The notes under the pieces are model-generated. The model worked only from the letters and a program-made list of their open reading frames with translations, searched no databases and was not told the origin of the DNA. DNA of 64,000 nt, taken from assembly GCA_022616615.1 (NCBI GenBank), contig JAKEER010000513.1:78195-142194 (forward strand), written 5' to 3'. This document shows positions 43,301 to 52,400 of this stretch, piece after piece; position 1 is the stretch's first letter; every line of letters starts with the position of its first letter. The position numbers were made by a program, and so were the translations under genes. This stretch comes from Acidobacteriota bacterium (GTDB lineage Bacteria; Acidobacteriota; Terriglobia; Versatilivoradales; Versatilivoraceae).

Positions 43301-43527
43301 TCCATATCCTGGACACTGACGGTGTCGTCAATCAGGATCTGGGCCTGATTAAGAACTTTGCGGTTCACGAGTCGCTTAAGGTGCAGTTCCGCGCAGAGTT
43401 CTTCAACCTGTTTAATCATCCAAATTTTGGTCGACCTAATAGCGGAGTGGAGTCCGCTTTGTTTGGCCGGGTATTGAGCACTCTGCCTGCCCGGATCATG
43501 CAATTTGGGTTAAAGTTCTACTGGTAG
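40354..43527 (+). CDS. TonB-dependent receptor-like outer-membrane protein (Oar type, carboxypeptidase-regulatory N-domain)
   Basis: GQVTTGTIVGTLFDPSAAALPGVGVTVTNVGTGATR; plug region ...LPLNGRSFIQLAALSAG...; GTG start with TAGGAGGGG RBS; ends in FGLKFYW. Confidence 0.88.
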   Translation: MKKSNRVLSVALMFLCFFLVEVAFGQVTTGTIVGTLFDPSAAALPGVGVTVTNVGTGATRVLTTTELGEYTAPLLPPGIYRITAELKGFKKATVEDLRLRVDQELRRNITMEIGEITQELTVKAESVAVGTENPVLGEVISDEQIVDLPLNGRSFIQLAALSAGITSPGTAQGESATTAFAQRSSVAVSISGQRENTTDYRFDGIPSKDRVIGPVGMQPDVDSIAEFKIQRGYASADVATFGRINVVTKSGTNNFHGSAWEFLRNDKFDARNSFASRKLPFRQNQFGVAAGGSIIKNKLFYFGDYEGLRIRRTSPGLGRVPIPENLRGNFAGAAPIIDPLTGQPFSGNIIPTARISKFAQTYNQFIPAPNAAGTANRAIGVRFLQDDNKYNIRIDYAHSQSDTLFGRYTHNNSEQLSEGLAPFSGNQAPIRGRNAVLSWTHIFSPNLLNSFKVGLNRVLNFPYLPQGAETNQSFRTLFGFQSVNELPQCNALANVGMAGYNTFGGGSLCIVWTTNDYHFANNLSYTRGRHRMSTGFEIVRTYVRHVTGVWGQGVFSFTGQYTGNPVADYLLGIPFSATGQDYARIPDRRAIWPSFYFNDDIHVTKSFNLTLGLRYDYFQPLAEDNHKLVSFDPFVQGGGFLYEPGSGLDSIGRIGSKGLFVPDKNNFAPRLGIAWSPKENLAIRSSYGIFYQEIGGNRLNTTLTGPPFVLTTSLFGEATRPTVNLDRDVIFPRQSPPFRGPGVSSFGFNPNVRNAYLQAWTMSVQQTFSNNFFAEAAYIGSKGTKLDKLEDLNIPGTPPPPGFTGSLQSRRPFPDFGFVLYADNDANSNYHALQLTLKKTSSRGLSFLTNYTFSKSLDGDSFDNKGTRNYIPGQPDKARSVFDQRHRFSLSWVYNLPAPRPSNVAASLLLEGWQISGITTLQSGFPFHPTTSRDYSNRLTTFTNLPNRICDGNLPSSQRKPEKWFDTSCFVPPTLNTLGNSGFHILDTDGVVNQDLGLIKNFAVHESLKVQFRAEFFNLFNHPNFGRPNSGVESALFGRVLSTLPARIMQFGLKFYW

Positions 43528-43729
43528 ATTGAATTAGTTTTCGTGGTCCTGGATCGAACCCTGCTGTTGATTTGAGAAGGCTTGGCATCTGTAGAGATGT
43601 TGTTAGAACGAATCATCAGAAGAGTGGGATGAGAAGATCGCGACGCTATAAGAAGCATGTGGAACTCTTGCTTGACAAGGAATAAGATTGTGAGTTGGTG
43701 GGAAAGATCAAGAAAAGGGTAGGTGTAGA

Positions 43730-45133
43730 ATGCTGGCGAGAATCAACTGGTACTGCTTACGCTTCACAGTTGTTGTACTGTTTGCTGGGGGCTTGCTGCA
43801 GGGCAGTGTCCCGGCTGCTGATGTCACGTTCAACAAAGATATCGTCCGAATCCTCCAAAGCCGTTGTCAGGCCTGCCATCGGCCAGGAGAAATTGGACCG
43901 ATGCCATTGCTCACCTATCGCCAAGTGCGTCCGTGGGCAAAGGCTATCAGAGAGGTAGTGCTTACTAGGCGTATGCCCCCATGGTTTGCAGCACCTGAGC
44001 ATGGGAAATTTGTGAATGACACATCTCTCTCCAAGGGTGAGATTGATAAACTTGCCACTTGGGTCAGCTCCGGAGCGCCAGAGGGAGACCCGAGCGACCT
44101 TCCCCCCGAAAAGGTATTTACGCACGGTTGGAACCTTGGCGTCCCGGATGTCGTTTTCGAGCTGCCTCAATACACAGTTCCAGCCTCAGGAGTCATTGAA
44201 TATACCTCGTTCGTGATCCCAACTGGCTTCACCGAAGACAAGTGGGTTGAGCAATTGGAGTTGCGTCCCGGCGACCGCTCAGTCGTACATCACGCAGGTG
44301 TCACGATACGGGAAGTCGGTGACAGTTGGCTACGACAGGCGCCTATTGGGCAACCTTTTACAAAAACGGCATCGGAGGGCAAGAAAGCCAGAGATACCAG
44401 CGATAAAGCCAAAGAGCCCAGCGACGCACATTTCGGTCCAGAACTACTCATGGTCTATTTGCCGGGCGGCACAACCGAGCCGCCGGGTCCTGGGCGGGCT
44501 AAGCTCATTAAGGCTGGCTCGGATCTTATTTTCACGATTCACTACACGCCGAATGGGAAGCCCACTATAGATCGCACACGTTTGGGCTTGACTTTCGCCA
44601 AGGAACCACCCGCTGAGCGAGTGGTTACGTTTGCGGCAGTCAATCAAAAGTTGGCAATTCCGCCTGGTGATCCGAATTATCGTTTGGATACCCGCGCGAT
44701 CCTTAGGGAACCGGCGAAGTTGATCGGCTTCTTCCCCCATATGCACCTTCGTGGGAAGGCGTTTGAATATCGCGTGGTCTCTCCAAGAGGCGAGTCGACA
44801 ACTGTCTTGAAAGTACCCCGCTACGACTTCAACTGGCAGCTGTACTATAAGCTAGAAGAGCCTTTGCTGCTCGAGGCCGGAAGCCGCTTGGAAGCGACAG
44901 CATGGTATGACAACTCTCCGAACAACCCATTCAACCCCGATCCGAAGGTGGAAGTACGTTGGGGAGCCCAGACCTGGGATGAAATGATGGGGGCTGGTTT
45001 CGACTTGGCGATTAAGACACACCAAGATCCAACGTCGTTGTTCACCCGGAAAACAAAATACATTATCGAGCCTGAGGACGACGAACTGCAATGCCTTTCG
45101 GGAAGCCAATCTTGCACTGACGGCGGAAAGTAA
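43730..45133 (+). CDS. Cytochrome c-linked, PHM/DBH-like copper type II monooxygenase-fold protein
   Basis: CQACHRPGEIGPMPLLTYRQVRPWAKAI; SVVHHAGV; FFPHMHLRGKAFEYRVV. Confidence 0.78.
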   Translation: MLARINWYCLRFTVVVLFAGGLLQGSVPAADVTFNKDIVRILQSRCQACHRPGEIGPMPLLTYRQVRPWAKAIREVVLTRRMPPWFAAPEHGKFVNDTSLSKGEIDKLATWVSSGAPEGDPSDLPPEKVFTHGWNLGVPDVVFELPQYTVPASGVIEYTSFVIPTGFTEDKWVEQLELRPGDRSVVHHAGVTIREVGDSWLRQAPIGQPFTKTASEGKKARDTSDKAKEPSDAHFGPELLMVYLPGGTTEPPGPGRAKLIKAGSDLIFTIHYTPNGKPTIDRTRLGLTFAKEPPAERVVTFAAVNQKLAIPPGDPNYRLDTRAILREPAKLIGFFPHMHLRGKAFEYRVVSPRGESTTVLKVPRYDFNWQLYYKLEEPLLLEAGSRLEATAWYDNSPNNPFNPDPKVEVRWGAQTWDEMMGAGFDLAIKTHQDPTSLFTRKTKYIIEPEDDELQCLSGSQSCTDGGK

Positions 45134-45450
45134 GGCGTGTCGTGATCCGCTGCCTCGAAGTGTGCGCTTATGCTGCCGTTATAAGCAGGCCTCCCACAGC
45201 AAAAGGGGGAGTCGGCAAAGTCCGAACAGAAGACGGCACAATCATTCAGGAACTCTGGGGTAACCAAGAACCCTACGGTTCAAGGAAATCTTAGGATTCG
45301 GTTTCTTATACGTGTTTAGAGGGCGCTACCATCTTAGAATCAGTCATTTTGGCTCAAGGATTACAAGTGGCGTTGATAGTCGAAGCTCGCTGAGAGAAAC
45401 CAATCTAATCCTTATTGTGCTCGCAAAGTTCCCATGAGAAGGGTCAAGTA

Positions 45451-46368
45451 ATGTCTTCGGCACAGTCGCGTCGTGTAGGTCGCATCTTGCGGCCGCGGAG
45501 TCGAAAGGATGCTTCTACCGTCGCGTTTTTACTCATGATGTTGGTAGGACCGCAGACGACCGTCGATCCTCCTCCGACCCCAGTTGAGTTTGTATGTCCG
45601 ATGGACCGAGACGTTCGCTCCAAAGACCCAGGTCCATGCTCGAAGTGCGGCATGAAGCTCATACCTAGCATTAAGGAGCAGCTGGAGTACCCGCTGCGTC
45701 TGTTGGCGACGCCACCTCAGATTCCTACTGGCAAACTAATCCGGCTCGAGTTTGAAGTCTGCGATCCGAGCACCGGTAAGCCGGTAGACCAGTTCGAAAT
45801 AGTCCATGAGAGGCGCTTTCACTTGTTCATCGTGAGCCAGGAACTCGATTTCTTCGAGCACGTCCATCCGGAACAGAGTGGCGAACGCTTCGTGCTTGAC
45901 CTCACCCTCCCGAAGCCTGGCGTCTACAGAATGCTGGCTGACTTCTATCCCGTCGGCGGCGTGCCACAGTTTGTGCCCCTGACTGTGACGACAGCCGGAT
46001 ACGCCGCGCCGGTGACTGCAGCCGTGCTCCAGACTGACCTTGAGCCCAAGAAGGGCGAGAATATAGACGTCGAACTGACCATGGAGCCGCACCAACCGAT
46101 TGCCGGCAAGAAGACGATGCTTTTCTTCAGGCTGAGGCCGACAGAACAACTCGAACCTTTTCTTGGTGCATGGGGACATCTGCTCGCCGCTAGCGACGAT
46201 CTGATTGACTTGATCCATGCTCATCCATTTCTTGCGGACGGCAGCGGTCAGGTCCAGTTCAACGTTTTCTTTCCGAGGGAGTCAACGTATCGAATCTGGG
46301 TGCAGTTCCAGCGCTCCAGGAAGGTGAATACCGTTCATTTCACCTTTCCGGTTTCGCAGTTGAAATGA
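45451..46368 (+). CDS. Heavy-metal-binding-domain secreted protein
   Basis: VEFVCPMDRDVRSKDPGPCSKCGMKLIP motif; remainder a beta-rich periplasmic domain. Confidence 0.78.
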   Translation: MSSAQSRRVGRILRPRSRKDASTVAFLLMMLVGPQTTVDPPPTPVEFVCPMDRDVRSKDPGPCSKCGMKLIPSIKEQLEYPLRLLATPPQIPTGKLIRLEFEVCDPSTGKPVDQFEIVHERRFHLFIVSQELDFFEHVHPEQSGERFVLDLTLPKPGVYRMLADFYPVGGVPQFVPLTVTTAGYAAPVTAAVLQTDLEPKKGENIDVELTMEPHQPIAGKKTMLFFRLRPTEQLEPFLGAWGHLLAASDDLIDLIHAHPFLADGSGQVQFNVFFPRESTYRIWVQFQRSRKVNTVHFTFPVSQLK

Positions 46369-47035
46369 GCGATGCCGACGTGCCCGGGGGGTGCATAAGC
46401 AGACGCGTACGCTTCGGTAGACCTATCGCATCACGAAACCAGTATATGCACGCCGGGCCTTTTCGGTAGTCGCGGACCCAAACGAGGTTTCGCACGCCAC
46501 CGTCAGGGAGGATAGCGCTGACTTGGATTGAGCCGCCTTCGATGACCTGGGCGGGGCGAATGCCGGCGGCTGTGAAGTCTCGCCGCAGTATGTAGCCGTT
46601 CGTAACGAGGAATCCGGGTGACGGCTTGTTGTATTGAGGTCTCTCCGCATCGGGCACCTCGGGAAGGTAAATGTCTTCGCCCCTTGGTGCTCCGCCCTCG
46701 ACCCAATGTACGATCATTTCGATCTCTGAGAGCGTCAAACTCGCATCATCGCGGAACTCGCCGAATCCACGCACCGCGCCCCAAGGCGGCATGCGTCGCT
46801 CGCGAACTTCTTCACTGATCGCCTTCGCCCAAGGGCGAACCTGGTCATAGGCTACGAGCGGTATCGATGACTTCTCGCTGTGGCAGCTCAGGCACCTCCG
46901 ATAAAAAATACGGGAGATTTCCTGAGTCCAGGTGAGCCTCGTCGTCACAGGCTCGTGCGCAATCACCGGAAGGCTACTCATCACAAGGATGAGGCTTGTT
47001 TTCACGAAGCAGCAGCGACGGTTCCACCTAAACAT
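46340..47035 (-). CDS. Secreted cytochrome c-like protein
   Basis: FYRRCLSCHSEKSSIPLVAYDQVRPWAKAISEEVRERRMPPWGA; homologous to N-domain of 43730-45133; likely own start at ATG 47035 within ORF 46340-47104. Confidence 0.75.
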   Translation of the reverse strand: MFRWNRRCCFVKTSLILVMSSLPVIAHEPVTTRLTWTQEISRIFYRRCLSCHSEKSSIPLVAYDQVRPWAKAISEEVRERRMPPWGAVRGFGEFRDDASLTLSEIEMIVHWVEGGAPRGEDIYLPEVPDAERPQYNKPSPGFLVTNGYILRRDFTAAGIRPAQVIEGGSIQVSAILPDGGVRNLVWVRDYRKGPACIYWFRDAIGLPKRTRLLMHPPGTSASLISTAKPER

Positions 47036-47045
47036 CTTCAGTCCT

Positions 47046-47176
47046 CGCGATGCCCGCAAGGCCTTGATCCGTCGCGCAAGCCTGTGTTCCGTAACCTCAG
47101 TCATCGACAGCTCTCCTTCCCTCCATCCGAACTAAGATGGATAATAGTCAACCCAGATCGTAATCGTCAAATCCTA
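47046..47176 (-). repeat. Duplicated 5' end + promoter of the XRE-cupin regulator
   Basis: ~130 bp aligning with 37641-37771; encodes MTEVTEHRLARRIKALRASR plus TTGACG-N18-TATTAT. Confidence 0.82.
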
Positions 47177-47218
47177 AGACTCAGTCCAGATCGTAATCGT
47201 CAAATCCTAAGACTCAGT
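47153..47218. repeat. Two perfect tandem copies of a 33-bp unit
   Basis: CCAGATCGTAATCGTCAAATCCTAAGACTCAGT x2 (47153-47185, 47186-47218). Confidence 0.92.
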
Positions 47219-47523
47219 TGGAACGGAGCGTTGAGCCCAGCAACCAGCATTCACTTACTTGAAAACTCCACCAACCGGCATTGCGGCTTTGACATCTTTC
47301 AAACCAATTGAGAATGAGCCTGATCCCGAGATTACTTGATCATGAGTCTGTCTTGGAATCGTTGGCTTGATCGGATCGTACTTCTCCATGGTGATATGTC
47401 CAGAATGGACAAGAGAGTTGGCAAAACTTCCATGTCACGCTTGTGTGGTGGCCACAGATCTTGCCATAGATGTCTCTCGGCTATATACGGGATTGTTGAC
47501 TTTTTCTAATACATATTTGATAA

Positions 47524-49014
47524 ATGAGAATGAATAAAATCGAACCCCGGTCTCAAAAGTCAATTGGCTTCTCTTCATGGGAACACGGCGACCTTCCAGC
47601 AGCTCCGGTCTTCCGGGCACGTCATCTAATGATGCTCGTTGGCCCAGGATTGCTCATGGCGGGAGCGAATGTCGGAGGAGGCGAGTGGCTGCTCGGGCCA
47701 TTGGTGTCGGCCCAATATGGCGGTCGCGTTCTCTGGCTGGCCACGCTAGCCATCCTATTTCAATTGTTTTATAACTTGGCCGTTATGCGTTATGCACTCT
47801 ACACAGGCGAGTCAATTTTTGTCGGTTTCTTCCGAACACCACCGGGTCCAAGATTCTGGATAGTCTTGTACCTTGTATTCGATTTGGGTAGTTTTTGGCC
47901 TTTCCTAGCAGCCAATGCAGCTGTTCCCTTGGCTGCCGTGATTCTACATCGACTTCCTACAATCCAGGATGGCCCGCTAGTTCGCAGTCTGAGTTACACC
48001 GTCTTCTTGATATCCTTTATACCGCTGATTTTTGGCGGAAAGATTTACAACTCGTTGGAACGAGTGATGGTTACTAAACTGGTTCTGATATTGGGCTACT
48101 TGAGCTTTATCGCCTTGTTTTGGGTTAGCTGGGAAACGAAGTGGGAGATCTTTTCGGGCTTTTTTCGCTTCGGTGCGCTGCCTGATGGTGACTTTAGCTG
48201 GGCCACTCTGGCAGCCTTCGCGGCTATCGCAGGCGCGGGCGGCCTGTCCAATAGCACTTTCTCGAACTATACACGCGATAAAGGTTGGGGAATGGGTGCC
48301 CAAGTCGGAGCGATACCCAGTGCCGTGGGGGGCAAGACCATTCAACTTTCCCACTCCGGCAAGGTTTTTGACGTTACTCCTCAGAATCTCGCTCATTGGA
48401 AAGGCTGGCTGCGACACATCCTGCGCGATCAATTGCTTCTCTGGGCGCCAGCATCTGCTATTGGGATGGCTCTTCCCGCAATGATGTCTTACGAATTCAT
48501 CCCAGGTATTAAGAATGTGGATGGGAACGCGGTGGCAGCCATGACAGCCCAGGCCATTTCTGACCGGCATGGCGAAGTCTTCTGGTTCCTCACCTTAATC
48601 TGCGGTTTCGTGATCATGTTCCCTACTCAGATTTCCAATGTGGACAGCATCAGCCGGCGATGGACAGATGTCATTTGGGTCGGTGCCAAGCGTCTGAGCC
48701 ACCTGCAAGGAAACCAAGTGAGATCCGTCTACTACTCATTGCTCGGCGTATATGCGGTTTGGGGATTGGTGGCGCTGAAGCTGACACCCAATCCACTAGT
48801 GCTCGCCATTGCCACGGGCGTTATGGTCAACTTCGGTCTTGGACTTTCTTCCCTACATGTCTTGTTCGTGAACGCGGTACTCCTTCCTAAAGAATTGCGA
48901 CCACCCTGGTTGATGAACGTCGGATTGGTTGGTTGTGCGATTTTCTATATTGGAATTTCTTGTATTGCCCTTCAGCAGGAGTGGCCAAGAATCTCTGCCT
49001 GGTTGAGCATTTGA
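47524..49014 (+). CDS. Nramp-family divalent metal transporter-like membrane protein
   Basis: MLVGPGLLMAGANVGGGEWLLGPLVSAQYGG...; ~11 TM hydrophobic pattern. Confidence 0.8.
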   Translation: MRMNKIEPRSQKSIGFSSWEHGDLPAAPVFRARHLMMLVGPGLLMAGANVGGGEWLLGPLVSAQYGGRVLWLATLAILFQLFYNLAVMRYALYTGESIFVGFFRTPPGPRFWIVLYLVFDLGSFWPFLAANAAVPLAAVILHRLPTIQDGPLVRSLSYTVFLISFIPLIFGGKIYNSLERVMVTKLVLILGYLSFIALFWVSWETKWEIFSGFFRFGALPDGDFSWATLAAFAAIAGAGGLSNSTFSNYTRDKGWGMGAQVGAIPSAVGGKTIQLSHSGKVFDVTPQNLAHWKGWLRHILRDQLLLWAPASAIGMALPAMMSYEFIPGIKNVDGNAVAAMTAQAISDRHGEVFWFLTLICGFVIMFPTQISNVDSISRRWTDVIWVGAKRLSHLQGNQVRSVYYSLLGVYAVWGLVALKLTPNPLVLAIATGVMVNFGLGLSSLHVLFVNAVLLPKELRPPWLMNVGLVGCAIFYIGISCIALQQEWPRISAWLSI

Positions 49015-49467
49015 GCGGTTCCAGGTTATATCCGGCGGTCAAGAATCTCGAACGGAACCCTACAATTGCGGTCTGCATTGCTGTAACGGTTGTGCCACAA
49101 CTCCCGAAGCGTAGTGTCCCTCTGGCCGCCGAAACCTGGGCCATACTCTAGAAGAAGTGGCTACCGCAGCCAAACCAACACGATTTCTGGGACTGGTAGC
49201 TGGGCGGCTAGTAGCCGAGATCTATGGAACCCGAGACCGACTGCTAACCCAAAATTGACCAGCAATCAGAACTATTGGAGCTGCGCATCGCGAAGGAAAA
49301 CCCGAGGTGGGCCATGACCGCATCGTGGGAGTCCTGGAAAATCCGGGCAAGCCTGTCAGACCAAACAGTGGGCAATCTCCACCATCACCATGCCATCACT
49401 CCGGCACCAACACACGAGCACACGACCAGCCTTGGACGAGTGTGACTCTCAACCAGACTACAACCTT

Positions 49468-52400
49468 TCATGGTATCGCCAACTTCCGGACATATAGAGG
49501 TGGATCACTCACAAGCCAAGCCTCTGAATGGTCAATGGATCTTGAAGAGACTAAACTAAGATCGAGTTCTTTTCCCGCATCGCTACTCAAGAGTGGAATT
49601 TTGAAGGTCAAGCCTTTGACCTTGGACAAATTCCAGGTTCGGTCACCCTCCTTTGCATAACCTGGAACAATTCGATAGTGACTGCGATCCTTTCCGTCAA
49701 TCCGATAGAGAAGCCAGACTTCTGAAGGAAAGGCCTCTTCTTTCAGCCATACAGGGACTGCAATCTCATGACCGTCGTAGAGTTGGGTAGGCAAACTGAC
49801 CCTTGCTCTCCAAGCATGACTGATGTCTTCCGGCTTGGTTAGTGATCTTACAAAGGAAATAGGATATGGGCTAATCTTCGAAAAATCCAGTGGCACTTTG
49901 TCGCTGGAGGAACCTTCGAAGACTTGGAACTCCTGAACAGTGAGATCGGCCGACTCGAGTCGGAGATATCGGGCTTTCAGACGCTGCATCTCCGCGTCCC
50001 AGAATCTTTCATTTGGATTCAGTCGTACTCTCGTCCAGACTTTTCCCTCACTGGATAGGCCGATCTCTACTTTGGTTGGCTTCTCCTTTACTGCAACTCG
50101 AATGCGACTCAGATTCACGACTCGCCCTAGATCAACTTGAAGACTACCATTTCCAATTACCAGTGGCGCGTGAACGATTCCTACCGGAACAATTGGAGGT
50201 GGCGTCGAGAGGTCTCCGTCGCTGAACCACCGCTGAGAGGCATAGACGCGCCCCATCCCTATTTCCCTGGCTGTTTCAATTTCTGGATAAGGATATGGAT
50301 ACTTGCGGTGAAACTCGGGCAGGCTGTATAGATTGCTCTCTCGCCACGCCGCTGGATAGGCAGTGGCTTTAACAAAGTCCACGAGGTGGCACAACTCTTG
50401 AATTCTCGACTCGCGCTCTTTGTCTGGCGACAGAGCAAGCAATCGCTGATACCATGGATTTGGATTCTTTGCTCCTTCAAATGCTATGGGTCTAACTCCT
50501 TGCGGCCCGCTTCGAGTTAGACTTCTGACATGGTATCTTTCACCAGGCATACCAAGCAATACTATGTTCCCTTGCGCGTCGCGGTCATAGTCGCATCCAA
50601 TGATCACTTCTTCATTCAGAGAGGACTGGGTTTGAATAGAAATCAAACGTAACTCAAACGGATTCATCTGTATACGCACTGTCTCTCCGAATCGCCACAG
50701 AAACTCTCCATCAGACTTCGTGAGGATCCGCTCCGTTGGATAGACTTGCCTGACGAGAAAGTCATTTCTTCGGGCGCTGAGCCCTACGCTTTCATCCAAG
50801 GAAAAAGACTTTTCCTCGTTGGTTTGCCATCTAAGATGACGAAAGACCGCAAAGCCCCGATCTGTCTTACAATGAAATATGTCGCCATTTTCTTTTGACT
50901 GGTTCTCTTTAAAGAGATCGAGATTGGCGTCCCTTAATTTCAGCATTTTTCCAAGCCATCTCAAGTCTTCAGGAGGCTGACCGAAGATACGCCCATAAGT
51001 AATCGGGCTAATCACGGTTGCAGCTCCGAACAGATTTAGCACCCAATTATCCTTTGAGCGTTCCATTGCAGACGCACCTTGATAGAACGGGTTGTAAATC
51101 AGTTGCCAAAGTGGGCCGAATGTTTCCACGCCTCTCCAAGGCGTTCCAAAAAGGTCATAGACTCCGGAACTGGCTGTAACAACATCGCGTCCGTGAAGCA
51201 CTGGTGCTGCTCCGGCTCCAGCATCAGGGATCAGCTCAGCGCGAACATTGTTCAGTTCGATGTCGGGATTGTATTTGCGGTAGTGGGTGGGGTGATGGTC
51301 AAACTGGGTATTCACCCAGAGCCAGCGGCTCACGAGGTTCGGGCTGAATGACTCGAGGCCAACCATGAGACCGGGAAGCTTAGCTCTGGCAGCTTCGATT
51401 GTTTCACGGAAGCTATCCCAAACTTGTTCACGGAGATAGACCTGGTATCCCCCTAATCCCCCGACAAACGCGTCAAAGATCACCATTTTGAAGCGGTAGC
51501 GTTCGATTAGATCTAACAAGGTCTTGCGATACGCTTCACGTGCGCGTGCACTTTGGACATCTTCGACCCTACCGATTCCATAGTACCCTTCGACCTTTGA
51601 TCCTATCGATTCAATCGCTCTGGAAACCCTGTCAAAGCCATCGGGGAAAACTTGTGGATTAAGTCCCAGACGAAACGGATCATAGGTAACAAATGCGGTG
51701 ATGTCAGGACCAACATGTCGAAACCCAAAGCCATAGGCTTCCTTGGCCTTGGCCAAGGCCTTTGTCAAGGTGATCATTTCATCTGTTCCCAGCGACCAAT
51801 CAGTGTCGGCCGTAATGTTGTAGGCCCAATATCTATCCCACTGCGGGTCGCCCTGCTTCGTCTGTATCCAAGCAGGGGCGAGATAATTTCTTACAAAGCT
51901 CGAACCAGCCTCTCCCTCTCGCGCCACTCCGATGACGGCCTTCTTGCTAGTCCTCGTTTCGTTCGGCTTGATCACCCACCCTGGATTGTGCCCCAAGCGA
52001 AAGCCACTCCCATCTCTAGCGACACCCATACGGTAGTCGTAAAGCAACGCCTCCAACGCCGCAAACACAGAGCCTCGCTCGGTTATGGCGACGCCCTCTC
52101 CGTCCCCATAGGTTACTGAGCGTCTTTGAGGAATTTCAGCCTCAGTTTCAAATCTCAACTGGCGGTTCTGAGAGTCGAAGACTTCAACCTCTGTGATACT
52201 TGCTGAAATGTGTTGGTCTGTCCTAGAACTTGAGGGTCTTACGAGAATTCTTAAACGCTTGGTTACTGTCGGTTGGCTAGGTCGCAAAGTAAGAGATTCT
52301 GTACCGGTCCGCTCAAGACTCGCAATGGATTTCCACTGACCATTTTCAGCAAAAGTCTGCAGATCGAAATGATCAACCTGACTGGATTTGATAGGATCTA

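Noticed and set aside
43655-43690. Possible seventh promoter module (CTATAAGAAG...GCTTGACAAGGAAT)
   Set aside because: The TTGACAAGGAAT part matches, but the spacing from TATA is about 25 rather than 18 nt and the T-rich block is missing.
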